In this document: positions 1-10,489 of the stretch, in pieces
Position numbering within the stretch: position 1 is the stretch's first letter
How the letters are laid out: the number at the start of each line of letters is the position of its first letter
DNA from: Oegoconia quadripuncta
Taxonomy: Eukaryota > Arthropoda > Insecta > Lepidoptera > Autostichidae
Direction of reading: 5' to 3'
Assembly: GCA_949316235.1 (NCBI GenBank)
Contig: OX438757.1
Coordinates: 12,704,657-12,768,656, forward strand
Length of the DNA: 64,000 bases
The notes under the pieces: model-generated
The model's database searches: none
What the model was told of the DNA's origin: nothing
What the model saw: the letters and a program-made list of their open reading frames with translations, nothing else
Position numbers and translations under genes: made by a program

Positions 1-59
1 GCTTATTTGGGTCTCACTGTCTCAAACAGCCTCGTAACACCACAGTGATATCAACATTT

Positions 60-117
60 GCTTTATGCATGATGGTGATACCAACCACTACCAACATTGA
101 CCCACGGAGGTGGTTAG
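60..117 (-). repeat. SINE family A relic, 5' end
   Basis: Ends in ACATTGACCCACGGAGG, the reverse complement of the conserved family A start (CCTCCGTGGCTCAATGT). The tail half is missing or too decayed to align. Confidence 0.45.
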
Positions 118-124
118 TATAATA

Positions 125-245
125 TATTGTTTACCTTCGACGAAAAGCGACGGGTTTTACGTATTTGACAACGTTGTGTGTTTATGTCTTTGTCGGGATG
201 TATCTTAATATTTCGTGGTCCGATTTATTTTGTGAGGGCATTGTA
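125..245 (+). repeat. Interspersed repeat family D, head
   Basis: Contains the family D opening (a pyrimidine-rich CGACGAAAA stretch, GACGGGTTTTA, then a GTTGTGTGT run and CGTGGTCCGAT). Family D recurs at 1793-2043, 7850-8090, 25040-25345 and 32165-32560. Its class is not known to me. Confidence 0.45.
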
Positions 246-559
246 AACGACATAGCTCCAACTTAGAATGTTTTTAAAGTCGCCGTCAAAGAGCGTTTCC
301 TGGTGCTTTAATCTGTGCTCCTTCTTATCTTCTCTCTATACCTTAGCACAATCCTGTTGTCGCTTATTATTATTATTTTATATATCAATAAATATTTATT
401 TAGTACTGTTTGTATTTTGTTGCTATTTTATACTTGTATTTGTCTATTGATCTATGCATGTACATGTATGTAAATATATGAAATCTATTCACGTAGTTTG
501 TCTCTGCATCCCTATTTAATACCGCACAACCTACCTATTTCAAATGTACTGTCCTTATA

Positions 560-650
560 CACAAAGGTCGCCTGGAAGAGATCGCTTTTAGTAATAAGGT
601 CGCCAAATTGTACATTCTATTCTTTCTGAAATGGTATTTTCTTTTCTGTT
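560..650 (+). repeat. LINE 3' end, family F
   Basis: Carries the family F signature TGGAAGAGATCGCTTTTAG followed by AATAAGGTCGCC. The same block occurs near 5170, 24670 and 26345 on this strand and near 14790 and 41270 reversed. In complete copies it is followed by an AATAAA signal and a simple-repeat tail, as expected of a 5'-truncated LINE. Confidence 0.5.
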
Positions 651-767
651 GTGCAACAACCCGACCCAACCCGAACAAAAAGATCTTCCCTTATCTTCCA
701 CACATGTTAATTTCCCACAATTTATATTATGAACATATCTACAAAAAAAAAATGTAATCGTATTTGA

Positions 768-985
768 TATCCATAATATAAGCCTAGTTGCTTAGCATGT
801 TTCTAGACATAATTTGCTGCTAAACCTTTAATTTACTCCATTTGCTACTTCAATGCGCAGTATTGAAGAGTACTCTTAAAGAGATAAGTCCACCTTTTAC
901 TCTGTTATATATGATATTTTGGGGCAATAAAGAACACTTATTATTAGATGGCGCTGAGTGGATGTATTTATTTATATTAAAGACT
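768..985 (+). repeat. SINE family B tail split by a family F LINE end
   Basis: The B-tail pieces are CCATAATATAAGCCTAG at 768-795 and TTAGATGGCGCTGAG...ATTTATTTAT at 948-985. They are separated by about 150 bp resembling a family F LINE end (AGATAAGTCCACCTTTT, then AATAAAG). The simplest reading is a later insertion into an older SINE. Confidence 0.45.
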
Positions 986-1569
986 AAACTAGGAGACAGG
1001 TTATTATATTTGATGAATATCAATTAAATCATGTCGAAGGTATTAAGCTTTTACACAATTGTTAGGTGTATTTAGACGATATCATAGCCTCTCTGGAATT
1101 TCCAAAATTTCAATTTACAATATTGTCAGTTTATATGGGCGAATTCTACACCTAACGCAGTTTGATGGTCCTCGACGTAACACGAAAACTTCGCGGCTCA
1201 TTCCTGTTCTTGAGGCAATTAGTAGATATTTATAGCCCCTACTGCGCTATTTATACTGCGTCAGTGATTTGGGTCACTTCACTTGTTATGAATATTCAAA
1301 TCTACCAATCAGATATTCGTAGAAATTTGTAAAAACATGTAAATTTCTGTGCTGGAAATTGAGAATAACTTACTGACTCTCGAGTAAGGAGACTGCGAGC
1401 CAAAGCGGTGTTGTTAGGGAAATTTTCTTGTGTACCTTCGTTTTCTAGGTTTCAATGAGTTTTTAACAAGTTACCTACAGAGGCAGATTCTTTAGTAATT
1501 ATATGTATACGATTTTTTACCCTCGATGTGAAATGACGGGTGTTATGTATGCGTAACGTGACGTGTAAC

Positions 1570-1795
1570 GAGCGTCGATGGCTCAGCGGTTAAGACTCGG
1601 TCTCCCAATTTAGGGAGATTTTAAATTTAATTTAATTACTTATGTGCATTTATCCGACTGCTCTTAAATGGCGAAGGAATACATCGTGAGGAAACCTGCA
1701 TGCCTGAGAAATAAAAATCCTAAGGCATGTGAAGTCCCCAACCGTTGGGCCAGCGTATATACATCCCACATGTTTACGGGCTGAGATGTTGATGT
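1570..1795 (+). repeat. SINE family C, B box deleted
   Basis: The head GATGGCTCAGCGGTTAAG is the tRNA-like A-box region. The element then jumps straight into the body (TTTAAATTTAATTTAATTAC) and the tail (GTTTACGGGCTGAGATG). Compared with 40555-40866, the segment holding the B box GGTTCGATTCC is missing, so this copy should not be transcribable by Pol III. Confidence 0.65.
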
Positions 1796-2043
1796 ATTTG
1801 ATGCCGTTGTGTGTGTCCATCCTTTGTCCGGATGTATCTCAGTAATGCGTGGTCCGAATTGAGTGTGATTTCTTTAATATTAAAGGAAAGGTTCTTAGCT
1901 ATGTTTGATGAAAATGTGTTGAGCCGTTTCGAAGATAATTCGCTTTTTTTTCCAATACACGTTTTTCGGTGTATTTGGATGATAATACAATCTTTCGGTG
2001 ATTTTCTAAATTTTATATTTAAATTTAACTTGGGAAAATGAAA
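1793..2043 (+). repeat. Interspersed repeat family D
   Basis: Well-preserved copy: GTTGTGTGTGTCCATCC, CGGATGTATCTCAGTAA, GCGTGGTCCGAATTGAG, TTTCTTTAATATTAAAGG, then TTTCTAAATTTTATATT near the end. Open frames on both strands here are by-products of the repeat. Confidence 0.55.
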
Positions 2044-2117
2044 TAAATTTGACATCAGATGTAATTAAGGTTCAATCTTGTTGACCTTAAGTAAGTGGCC
2101 GCAGCCGTACCCATAAC

Positions 2118-2275
2118 ACAACAAAATTATCAACCGTGCTGTTTTGCGGCAGACTTAGATAAGATGGTGATAGCTAGCCAGGCCATTTAAAAATACCATA
2201 CCATTAACCAAGTCGAGTACTAAACATGTACCCTGATGGGAATGGAACCTGCGACCTCCGTTTTGTAAGCCCTAG
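2118..2275 (-). repeat. SINE family A fragment
   Basis: Reverse-strand copy containing GCGGCAGACTTAGATAAG, GCTAGCCAGGC and an altered B box (GGGAATGGAACCTGCGACC). It is older than most copies in the window. Confidence 0.6.
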
Positions 2276-2279
2276 GGTT

Positions 2280-3560
2280 TTTGCAAGTTGTGAACATAAT
2301 GAATGAAAATGCTATGAAAACCTCTTTGATCACTGCTTAAATCAAACAAAAGTCTTACTCTGCTGTACTTAGATTATTTATTCCATTAAAGTGCTCGGTA
2401 CTTTCAATAAAAGGGATGACGAATTTATGTACGACGAATTCGCTTTTCCCACTCAGTCTAAAAGTAAAAGTATTCCCCTGCGGTTAGAAAAATCAAATGG
2501 GGAATAAATTAAGGAGAATGAAGGAGAATATGGGAAAAATCTCTCGTGCGACGTGAACCCCAATCCCTGTCTTAGAAATATTTACGTGCTCTGGGGCAAT
2601 TTTTTTGTTGTAATATTCCTTAGAATTGCTAAGTACCTATTATTGAAACTTGGTAATGTCTAAGACGAAAACTTTACTTTATATATTAATGAGCTTTAAT
2701 TGGTTAGTATATAGATATCCATGTATAATATCTAGGTACCTACAATACATCAAACATGATCAGGGATCAGATTAGAATCCACGCTGATATTATAAATACG
2801 ACGCAGTCACTCGGTAACCTTTCAAGACAAACACAAGACAAGACACAAGGCAAGACACTTTTTCTCTGGAAGTTGTACATCAGAGCTGGCTCTATAAGAT
2901 CTCATAACTTTTTACTGTGACACATTCACGAGTATTGGCCTAATTTTTAGAATAACTGTTTGATGGGATCCATATATACATATTTCCATTGCCACCAAGT
3001 TTACGTTCTCAAGTTTGTACATACAAATGTGGACAGACTCCAAAACTTACTCCCTTTGGAAACAGATGTGTAATAATAGCGTACTTATCATGTCCCCATA
3101 ACAACAAATCTCTACAAATAAATCATACTGTCACATCACTTGCAAATGAAGGAAACAATAGAAAGAAAGACCGAGATTATCCCTCGTAAATGCCAGCTAG
3201 TCTTTACCCGCCCAGAGAATGCTAGTCATAGCTAGCCTAGCTAGCTAGTCGCCATAGTCATTACGCTCCAGTGAGTGCTACCTCGCTTCTTCATTACCAC
3301 TCTTGTCAACAATAATAGGTAAGCGAACGCGAAGCCCTATACGTGGCTATATTAAATCAGTGAATTAATTACCTTGTTTCTCGCTGACTGGCTGAGAACA
3401 AAGGCGCGTCGTTCATTATCAGTCGGTATTGATTGAAAGTTAATTTTCTCAGTACTGGTTTGTATTGATTGTTAAGAAATGGAGTGTTGTGGTGACTGCT
3501 GACACTTTTCTTTATTAACATAGTTATATTGCTATTACAGTAGCAACATGCTTTAGGTTG
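2280..3560. other. No gene recognised
   Basis: AT-rich sequence without a repeat I can name. TATAAATA near 2791 is followed by a CAGTC start-like motif and an ACAAGACAAGACAC repeat, but no convincing ORF follows, so I do not call a promoter. An open frame at 2989-3189 begins at TTG and looks like chance. Confidence 0.3.
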
Positions 3561-3570
3561 GACCTATCCC

Positions 3571-3770
3571 TTTTTCGTCCTCGACGAACGACGGGTTTTT
3601 GTGCTGTATGGTTTCGGCACTCAAATAGAATAGAACCAACCCATCTCTTCCGGTGGGTATCGTAAATTGCGTGGGACTTTCCACCAAAAAACATCTATAG
3701 ATTTGTACGTTTCGGCGCACCCCCTGTCACGTGTGCACTTCTGAGGGCGGAGTGTGAGTTTTGTTGTCGG
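3571..3770 (+). repeat. Families D head and E
   Basis: A family D opening (CGACGAACGACGGG) runs into family E: GTTTCGGCACTCAAATAG, CCATCTCTTCCGGTGGGT, TCGTAAATTGCGTGGGAC and CACCCCCTGTCACGTG. Family E recurs at 31480-31640 and 53970-54050. Confidence 0.45.
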
Positions 3771-3810
3771 TGACTTGTGTTCTTCTACGGATTTCTTCAG
3801 GTAGCATCAC

Positions 3811-4340
3811 ATACTAACGGCCTCCCATGGCTATACAAATGTATATGTCGTAGATGGGCGGGTGGGCGTTGCTAGCGACGGGGACGGTGCCAGTCGCGTG
3901 GTAAAGGGTTTCTCGGGCAATGGCGACATTATCGCAAGCTACTATAAGCGAATCGACAACGTACTCATATTCGATTACGATCGTGGAACCCGAGATGCTT
4001 ACCGGTTGAAAGTAAACATATGCACACCCCTCATGCCATACAACTTGGGCGTCGCCTCGCGTGCAGTCTGTGGAATTCAACCGGACCTAGTCTATAATTC
4101 CTCCTTGCTCAAATCCCATGATCAACTTCTTATTTAAGTAACGACTCACCGGATTCTTCCAAGCGTCGGTGATAATGGTAATCAAATCACTCACAGTCGT
4201 AGATGTGTTCAGTGAAGCTCCGACTCCTTTGAAGGCTCGTAGCAAAGTCCCCCCCATTTTCGATGTGCAGACCTTATATTACTGTTAACGTCGTCACCGC
4301 GCCGTTTCCAAACCAGGTTTACTTCCCATTAACCGCGTAT
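3811..4340 (-). pseudogene. Decayed GC-rich coding region, possible endogenous viral element
   Basis: On the minus strand one frame is open from just after a TAA near 4340 down to a TAG at 3811, broken by a single TAG near 4090. It is GC-rich (roughly 50-55% by eye) in an AT-rich neighbourhood, with many C/G third positions on the minus strand. The first ATG of the frame lies near 4258. The half after the break is rich in alternating hydrophobic residues and includes a run of the form IVIEYEYVVDS. That beta-strand pattern is reminiscent of the last strands of jelly-roll capsids from small RNA viruses; this is inference, not a match. A shadow frame is open on the plus strand (3862-4137). No LTR, poly(A) or inverted repeat was found flanking it. 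It could instead be a decayed host exon. Confidence 0.35.
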
Positions 4341-4394
4341 TATAATAGTCAGTCGACCGTTCGAATAATTAATTCTATCGCTAATTTATCGCTA

Positions 4395-4665
4395 TCTAAG
4401 ATCTATATATATATTTTTTTTATTAAAAACTGGTTTCGCGTTTGACTACAATCTCACCTGATGGAAAGTGACGATGAAGCCGAAGATGTATCACGCGCAC
4501 CCAGTAAATGCCTATTCACTCTAGACTTGAAGATGCCAAGGTTGTAAGTGTCGGGAAAAAAATGGATGGAAACCCCCCCCGCGCCTGGTTGTCCGAAGAT
4601 GGAAAGGGGACGGTGGAATAAGATCGTGCAATTCCATCGCACACTCACCGAAATGTATCCTGTAA
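4395..4665 (-). repeat. CR1/Jockey-like LINE, C-terminal end and 3' tail
   Basis: Minus strand. Residues NLGIFKSRVNRHLLG match the C-terminal block of the same LINE family at 23250-23640 (NVGIFKSRLNRHLL). The element ends in CATCAGGTGAGATTGTAG, CAAACGCGAAACCAG and a poly(A) seen as T-rich sequence at 4395-4420. Frame breaks and a C-run near 4573 show it is dead. Confidence 0.65.
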
Positions 4666-5164
4666 AATACGTATGTACTTACATACACCCTTACCATATT
4701 ACCCTCCTTCCTGGGTTTATCGGGTAAAAACATCATGCAGGAAAGAATAGCTACAGCTAAGTGTATAACAAACTTTTCAGGTCACGCTTGCTAGCCGGTA
4801 ACTAAACTATGAAGCTTGCTATGTTTGCGTTTTATTTTATACATACTGCATCCAATCTCCAGCGAAGCATAGTCAGTAGGAGTGACCAATGCAAAGTGCT
4901 ACACTTTCCGTGCGGCACACGTTTCAATTTGGTCCCCATATGCATTTTCACAAAGGGACCGGATAATTGGATATGCGAAGGGAGGTTTTTGTTATAAAAC
5001 GATAAAACTCGCACAATACTGAAGTAAAAACGTGACGCTCGTTGTTTTTTATAAAATCGGCGACGATGGAAAAAGGAAATAGATAAATAACAATACAGTT
5101 TCACAACCAATACAATATGGTACGGTAAATGGGGTAATCAGAGATACCTCTCCCAAACATAAGT

Positions 5165-5222
5165 CAAGTCAGAGTTGTCTGGAAGAGTTTTTTAGTGATA
5201 AGACCGCCTTTTTTGTGTTTTA
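5165..5222 (+). repeat. LINE 3' end, family F fragment
   Basis: GTTGTCTGGAAGAG and GATAAGACCGCC identify a short family F piece abutting the SINE at 5212. Confidence 0.4.
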
Positions 5223-5547
5223 TGCAAACGGGTTGGTACTTGGCCTCAATCATACCTGATGTTAAGTGAAGATGAGGTCGAAGGTGGAAGCGTACTGACC
5301 CGGAATCCCCAACACATTAGAGGACTGGCTATATTACCTATCTCTGACAACCGGAACACAACAATGTTATTAACATTGCTGCTTGGCGGCAGATTTAGAT
5401 AAGATTTAGGTAGCTAGCCAGGCAGACATTTAAAATGCCCTATCGCCAACCAAACCGAGTACTTGAACATATACCCCGCTGGGGATCGAACCCGCGACCT
5501 CCGAATCGTAAACCCAATGTTGTTTACATTGACCCACGGAGGCGGTT
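5212..5547 (-). repeat. SINE family A, near full length
   Basis: A tRNA-derived SINE read on the minus strand. It has the head CCTCCGTGGGTCAATG, B box GGTTCGATCCC, body CTGCCGCCAAGCAGC, and tail CATCTTCACTTAACATC. The weak poly(A) is at 5212-5225. It forms an inverted pair with the copy at 5757-5969. Confidence 0.85.
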
Positions 5548-5756
5548 AAAACTTAACAGTACCAGCAGCTTATTGAGGTTCGTTACGAGATACGACTCAC
5601 ATACTAAATCGCTTCGTTCATTTGTTGATCAAGGAGATTGAATGTACCCTTTCGGACCGTTTCGTAGCCATATTTCGGAGCCAGCTACCGTATGGGAATT
5701 CAAAATCCCGTTTAGTAGCTGGATACGAAATCTGCCTGATCGGCAAATGAGGCGCA

Positions 5757-5969
5757 GATGGCTTGGCTAGCTACCACCATCTTATCTAAATCTGCCCGCC
5801 AAGCAGCAATGTTAATAGCATTGTTGTGTTCCGGTTGTCAGAGATAAGATAGCCAGTCCACCAAATGTGTTGGGGTTTCCGGGTCAGTACGCTTCCACCT
5901 TCGACCTCATCTTCACTTAACATCAGGTGTGATTGAGGTCAAGTACAAACTCGTTGTGCATAAAAAAAA
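5757..5969 (+). repeat. SINE family A, 5' truncated
   Basis: Starts within the body (GGCTAGCTACCACCATC) and runs to GTTGTGCATAAAAAAAA. It lies opposite the copy at 5212-5547 with about 210 bp between them. Confidence 0.85.
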
Positions 5970-6014
5970 GATGATTAGTATTTCAATTTGTATTAATACC
6001 GTATGTATGTAATG

Positions 6015-6118
6015 TAGTAAATTAAGTTTTGTATATTTTAATATTCTCCTGTTTTTTGTTTTGTTTGACGTGTATGCTTATATACAATAAAGTGTTAAAT
6101 AAATAAATAAATAAATAA
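6015..6118 (+). repeat. LINE 3' end with (AAAT)n tail
   Basis: TATTTTAATATTCTCCTG ... TATACAATAAAGTGTTAAAT then AAATAAATAAATAAATAA. About 65 nt match, in reverse, the sequence at 52440-52510 almost perfectly. Confidence 0.6.
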
Positions 6119-6119
6119 T

Positions 6120-7215
6120 ACCTACTGTTGCTAACGTAGTTGAAATAAGTCATACTAACCCATGGACCTATGTTACCTAAATGAAATAGTGATTCAGGTA
6201 AAAAAAATATGAAACAATAGTTTTAGAGAGATGTAATCACAGTCAGATGAGGAATATGGAGTGCGCAGAAGTGGTGTATGTTAAGGACTTGGATTTCATT
6301 GCAAAACGTAGTGCTTGAATTGAATTTTGCCATAGCAAATCTTACAAATGCTTTAAAAACCGAACCAAGATATTTTAAAGTGAAGGTGGCATATGTACCA
6401 TAGTAGGTAGTTACTCAAGAAAAGGCGACGGTTTCCGCTTTGAAATTACGTTTGATAAATAATGACATTATTTTATTAAACACCATTTATTATTTTTATT
6501 GAAGATTTATTATTATTAACACAATCAAAAACTTACCTAAACTTCTACATCCACATAACACATAAATATAAACTGTTTGTTATCTTTTCACGACCAACCT
6601 CTGAACTGATTTTATTGTAATTTAGTAGAGAGGTTGCCTGAGATATGGAGAAGAAAAAAGGTATTTTCACCCGGAAAAAGTTCGCGGTGTACTAACTCCA
6701 CGCAGGCGAAACCGCGAGCAAATAGATAATACAAAATAATGTTTAAAGTACGGTCGAGCTCGAAAATGTTTATAGCAAATCATTCATTCATTCATTTTTA
6801 ACCGACTCCCAAAAAGGAGAAGGTATTATGTTTTTATTCTGTATTGCACAAGAAATGCAAACAGATTACAGTCATGTACAAAGGTGAGCTAATCTCTAAA
6901 GATATGTCTTCCATCCAACCTTACTGGAGGTTTGAAATGTTACACGGAAGGGGGAAATGAAAAAAAAGGAACCAAAAAATTATATACGCTGATAATAGAT
7001 ACCCATAATATAAATAAATCTTCATGTTCGTCCTGTCTTATATTTTCGCCAATGGTTACCGATTTTGGATATTATTTTTTATTTAGGGTTTATCCCATAT
7101 AAATTTAGTTATAATCTAATGGTGCACGATCAGGAGATAGGGAATGGAATGGCCTCGGTTGTTTTGCCAATTTTTGTAGCTTCAATCATTCATTCAAAGT
7201 TTCTTTTACGTTGTT
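6120..7215. other. No gene recognised; LINE scraps
   Basis: AT-rich sequence upstream of the PDE8-like exon. Recognisable scraps are ACCGACTCCCAAAAAGG near 6800, seen at the 3' ends of lepidopteran LINEs, and a family F-like block near 6880-6920. This stretch would be intronic if the exon at 7220 is spliced. Confidence 0.35.
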
Positions 7216-7219
7216 ACAG

Positions 7220-7536
7220 GTTGAAACAATGATACCACAGTTAAGTGACAGTGTTACTGCTATAGTGTAGTGCCAATGCCACCATGGGGTGTACACCTAG
7301 CATGCTCCTGGACCACAAGAACCGCCGCCGAGACAGCACTGGCTCGCAGGAAGCGGCCCTGGCGAAGGTCGCCCCGACGCCAGTCTGTCAGAACAAGGCC
7401 GTTCAAGCAGCCAGGGCGCCCAGGGCCTCGCTGGAGTCCGATGGATTCAGTATACAGCTGTCGAGCAAAAAGGATAGCTATGTCTCCCAGATAGGCAATA
7501 ATTTTGCGACGCAGTTGCATATTAAGAGGATATCGG
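7220..7536 (+). CDS. 5' coding exon, candidate cAMP phosphodiesterase PDE8-like N-terminus
   Basis: The exon starts after a good 3' splice site (TTTCTTTTACGTTGTTACAG, AG at 7218-7219) and ends before GTAAGT at 7537. Coding begins at ATG 7284 in a perfect GCCACCATGG context and runs 84 codons plus one base, so the intron is phase 1. The protein starts MGCTPSML: Gly2 and Ser6 fit the N-myristoylation consensus and Cys3 could be palmitoylated, implying membrane tethering. KNRRRDS is a PKA-type site. It is much more GC-rich than its surroundings. PDE8 phosphodiesterases, which hydrolyse cAMP, begin MGCxPS in animals, and the KKDS block near residue 60 resembles my recollection of insect PDE8. No PAS or HD catalytic exon is visible, so identity rests on the N-terminus alone. 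Overlapping open frames on both strands are shadows. Confidence 0.7.
7229..7270 (+). promoter_or_regulatory. Upstream ORF in the 5' UTR of the PDE8-like exon
   Basis: ATG at 7229 opens a 13-codon frame (MIPQLSDSVTAIV) ending in TAG at 7268-7270, 13 nt before the main ATG. A further out-of-frame ATG at 7276 overlaps the main start by reading frame. Such uORFs commonly reduce main-ORF translation; the effect here is inferred. Confidence 0.5.
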
Positions 7537-7619
7537 GTAAGTTACTTAATGTTTTTTTATTCTTGAATTTAACTGCCTGATATTATGGTTCCGAATTCAA
7601 ACATGGTGGAATTGTGCGT

Positions 7620-7750
7620 CTAACCCATAAAGGGTCCAGAGCCCACTTACGCATTTCTCCCACTGTAACTCCTGTAAGCCAGGATCAACCGTGGTACTCT
7701 GAACGGTGCCTTACGTGACTCTATTGCTACCTTGGACCGCAGACTAATTA
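7620..7750 (+). repeat. Interspersed repeat family K
   Basis: CCCACTGTAACTCCTG, TAAGCCAGGATCAACCG and TGCTACCTTGGACC recur reversed at 27545-27680 and, more decayed, at 50460-50585. Class unknown. Confidence 0.5.
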
Positions 7751-7849
7751 AAGAAATAAAAAAGAAAGTCCCACTTCCCTGTAATTACCGGAAAAACAAC
7801 TGTACTCTTAACAACATAAATTATTATGCAATAAAGTATTATACAATTG

Positions 7850-8090
7850 AAGTATTGAAAAAACCCCCGAAAGAATATGTGATATCATCCAAATACACCA
7901 AACAACTGTGTTTAAAGCTAAATATCTTCGAAACGGCTTAACCCATTTTCATCAAATATGTCTAATGACCTGTCCCCTCGTAAGTATTTAATATGAAAAC
8001 AAAAACCACACTTCCCAACTGTCCACACGCACACAACAACGTCTTCAAACACATAACACCCATCGTTTTTAGTCGCGGGTTAATAAATTT
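7850..8090 (-). repeat. Interspersed repeat family D
   Basis: Reverse copy: ATCCAAATACACCAAAC, ATCTTCGAAACGGCTTAA, CATAACACCCATCG and TTTTTAGTCGCGGGTT are complements of the family D landmarks. Confidence 0.5.
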
Positions 8091-8836
8091 AAATTTAGCC
8101 AAACATTAACGTTTGACGTCAGAACATTCGCACCTCTTGGTACTTGACCCCGTCACAGTATAAAGACCTAAGACTCCGACGCGGCTGACTGATGCCCTAT
8201 TAATAAAGCGATCTGAAGATTCAGACAAAACTTAAGTCTTAATATATTTTTTAAACTGTTTTAACATGCATCCGTATCTCAAGTAGGATCTGAATCTTGA
8301 GAACGTTTTCACACATGTAAAAATATGTAAAAATGTACAAAACGCGGTTGTCTCAACTCCCATTTCTTACACATCCAAGGTATGTAAAAATAATTATGCG
8401 CAATAAAAAAATTCTGTGTTATAATTTATAATTAGCTGTTAAACTTCTCGAGTACAAGTCAGAGCAGATATTTTTGATTTATTCTGTATTTAAAAAGAAA
8501 TCTTAACTTATCCAATGAGAGCGCCGCTGGACGGAATAAACCCTCTCAACGCAGTTGGAGTGTTTACCTCGATGATATATAACCATTGTTTCTCGTAGGT
8601 TTTCTAAATTTTCAATTTATAGTTACCATAGAAAGTTTTCGCGCTTCGGTTGTTTTCAATCGAAGCCGGCAAAGTTAAATATGTTATCCACAGATAAATA
8701 AGTAAATATTCATTTATGAACATAGTCATGTAAGTATAGATACTATAGTCTTACCATCGGCATGTAAATATTGCGAATCTAAATGCTAATTATATTTTAA
8801 ACAGCAACCCTATAATTCTGGATCAACCAGTACTGG

Positions 8837-9036
8837 AAAACCTTATTGAAGAACTATAGATCAATATCGTTTTTGACCCATGTCTACAAGCTATTTCACG
8901 AACCGTCTCGCACGTAGGTTTGATGACTTCCAGCTTCCCGAACAAGCCGGTTTCCAAAAAGGCTAAAGCACCATAGACCCCATCCACACGCTGCGGCAGG
9001 TTATACAGATTCAGGATATTGCATAAAACTTGAAGA
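8837..9036 (+). pseudogene. RTE-like LINE reverse transcriptase fragment
   Basis: Plus-strand frames give a degraded NYR.IS....VYKLF block, then LPEQAGFQKG and DPIHTLRQVIQ. In intact RTE-type elements this is the N-terminal reverse-transcriptase stretch (NYRPISLL...PEQAGFRKGYST.DHIHTLRQ). Stops and a shift make it non-functional. It is cut off by the SINE at 9037. Confidence 0.65.
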
Positions 9037-9373
9037 CAGATTTTTTTTATCCACAACGGGTTAGCACTTGACCTCAATCACACCTGATGTTAAGTGAAGA
9101 TAAGGCCGAAGGTGGTAGCCTACTGACCCGGAAACCCCATCTTATTTGGGGGACTGGCTATCTTATCTCTGACAACCGGAACACAACAATGCTATTAACA
9201 TTGCTGTTTTGCGGCAGATTTAGATAAGATGGTGGTAGCTAGCCAGGCGAACATTTAATATGTCCTACCACCAACCAAACCGAGTACTAAATATGTACCC
9301 CGCTGGGGATCGAACCTGTGACCTCCGAAAAGTAAACCCAGTGTTGTTTACATTGAGCCACGGAGGCGGTTAA
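9037..9373 (-). repeat. SINE family A, near full length
   Basis: T-run at 9040-9048, then the reverse complement of the tail, body (CTATCTTATCTCTGACAA), B-box region (GGGATCGAACCTGTGACC) and head (ACATTGAGCCACGGAGG). It is inserted into or beside the RTE fragment. Confidence 0.85.
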
Positions 9374-9718
9374 GATGACACCACACTAAAATTAGTTTTA
9401 GTTTAGAGACAGTGCCGTCATAAATGATTTCCGTCTTTGACCGAATCCTTCAGTACTATAGTGCTTATATATCATAATTCTATTTATACAGCGTGGGAAC
9501 GACATATGCGACAGACTTCAGATTCTACAACTTAATTGGAGTAAAAAAAAGTGATTTAACTCATAACATGTATAGTCGTAAAATGCTTACTTTGTGACCT
9601 ATGTTTATTTATATTAATTGCTAGTAATAACATCAGAAATAAGAAAGTTTAAGTCTGTTGTATATCTCATTATTTAAGTATATAGCCTTACCAATTTTAT
9701 TTCAATAGAGGTTAACGT

Positions 9719-9845
9719 CAGAATGGCTGGTTACCCACGGGTAACGGACAGTTTATTCAAGAATTGCTATCTCTTTAGTAGTATTTGCTACCTATTTAAG
9801 ATATATTCTGAGAATAAGAAAATAGTTTGGCTAGCCATTCTGATG
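9719..9845. repeat. Short inverted-repeat element, putative
   Basis: GTCAGAATGGCTGG at 9718 and CTAGCCATTCTGATG near 9832 form about 13-bp imperfect termini around an AT-rich core. No target duplication was identified. Confidence 0.25.
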
Positions 9846-10063
9846 TCCGCAGGCTGGTGGCTTCCTTGTTCAGTATGAAGGGCGCAGAGTTCATAGAAGT
9901 GTGTAATTACCAATAATTGCAACCTATAAAAACCACAATTTCAGTCATTGTATATAACTCTGGCTTGCCCTCCTCTGAAACCCTCGACACGCCACTAATT
10001 GCTATGGATGTGGTCCAAAAGCCTTTCACAGATTAAAATAACACAAAATTGTTTTAGTTAATG

Positions 10064-10459
10064 TTAAATGTATTGCCTCAGTATATTCAATATAAGAAGG
10101 TAAAGGGCATCGTGAGGTCTCGATCTCCCTAAAACTAAGGTAAATCGTTTCTTCTTCTTATATGATTTGTTATTTAAAGTTTCCTCTGTCGCAGGTCCCA
10201 CCTCGTCTTCTATAATTTTCCCGACAATTTCCTTCATATTGTTTGGTCTACACTCGTTGTCTGAGTCGAAAGGACAGTACTCTAGTCTGTTGTACTGAGA
10301 AAGTTTCGTCAATATGTGTCTCATATTATCCATGAACATGTCTTGTGGTATATTGTAATTATCCCAGTGCGCATGCAGTAATGACTCAGTTGTGGTTTCA
10401 ATTTTTTTCTTTTTCTTTTCGCACTTGCATCCACTGAATACAAGACAGACCATAAATAA
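10064..10459 (-). CDS. Unidentified terminal exon
   Basis: A minus-strand exon candidate of 131 codons plus TAA. It begins after a strong acceptor (TTCTCTTGTTTCAG, AG at 10461-10460), in phase 0. The first residues are LFMVCLVFSGCKCE, followed by a lysine run, a mostly hydrophilic middle with Cys in EYCPFDSD and NECRPN, and the end YLLILNILRQYI. The hydrophobic start could be a signal or membrane segment if translation began at the internal ATG (10453), but the acceptor suggests it is internal. The exon at 17372-17698 ends in the same phase and could precede it across a 6.9-kb intron. No family was recognised. Chance ORFs of this length are uncommon but possible in such AT-rich DNA. Confidence 0.4.
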   Translation of the reverse strand, partial: LFMVCLVFSGCKCEKKKKKIETTTESLLHAHWDNYNIPQDMFMDNMRHILTKLSQYNRLEYCPFDSDNECRPNNMKEIVGKIIEDEVGPATEETLNNKSYKKKKRFTLVLGRSRPHDALYLLILNILRQYI

Positions 10460-10489
10460 CTGAAACAAGAGAATGCAACTGCAAAAATT

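Noticed and set aside
1774..2055. 93-codon minus-strand ORF
   Set aside because: It lies entirely within a family D repeat that occurs many times without an open frame.
2785..2870. TATAAATA plus start-like motif as a promoter
   Set aside because: No ORF or exon follows within a plausible distance, and AT-rich DNA yields TATA motifs by chance.
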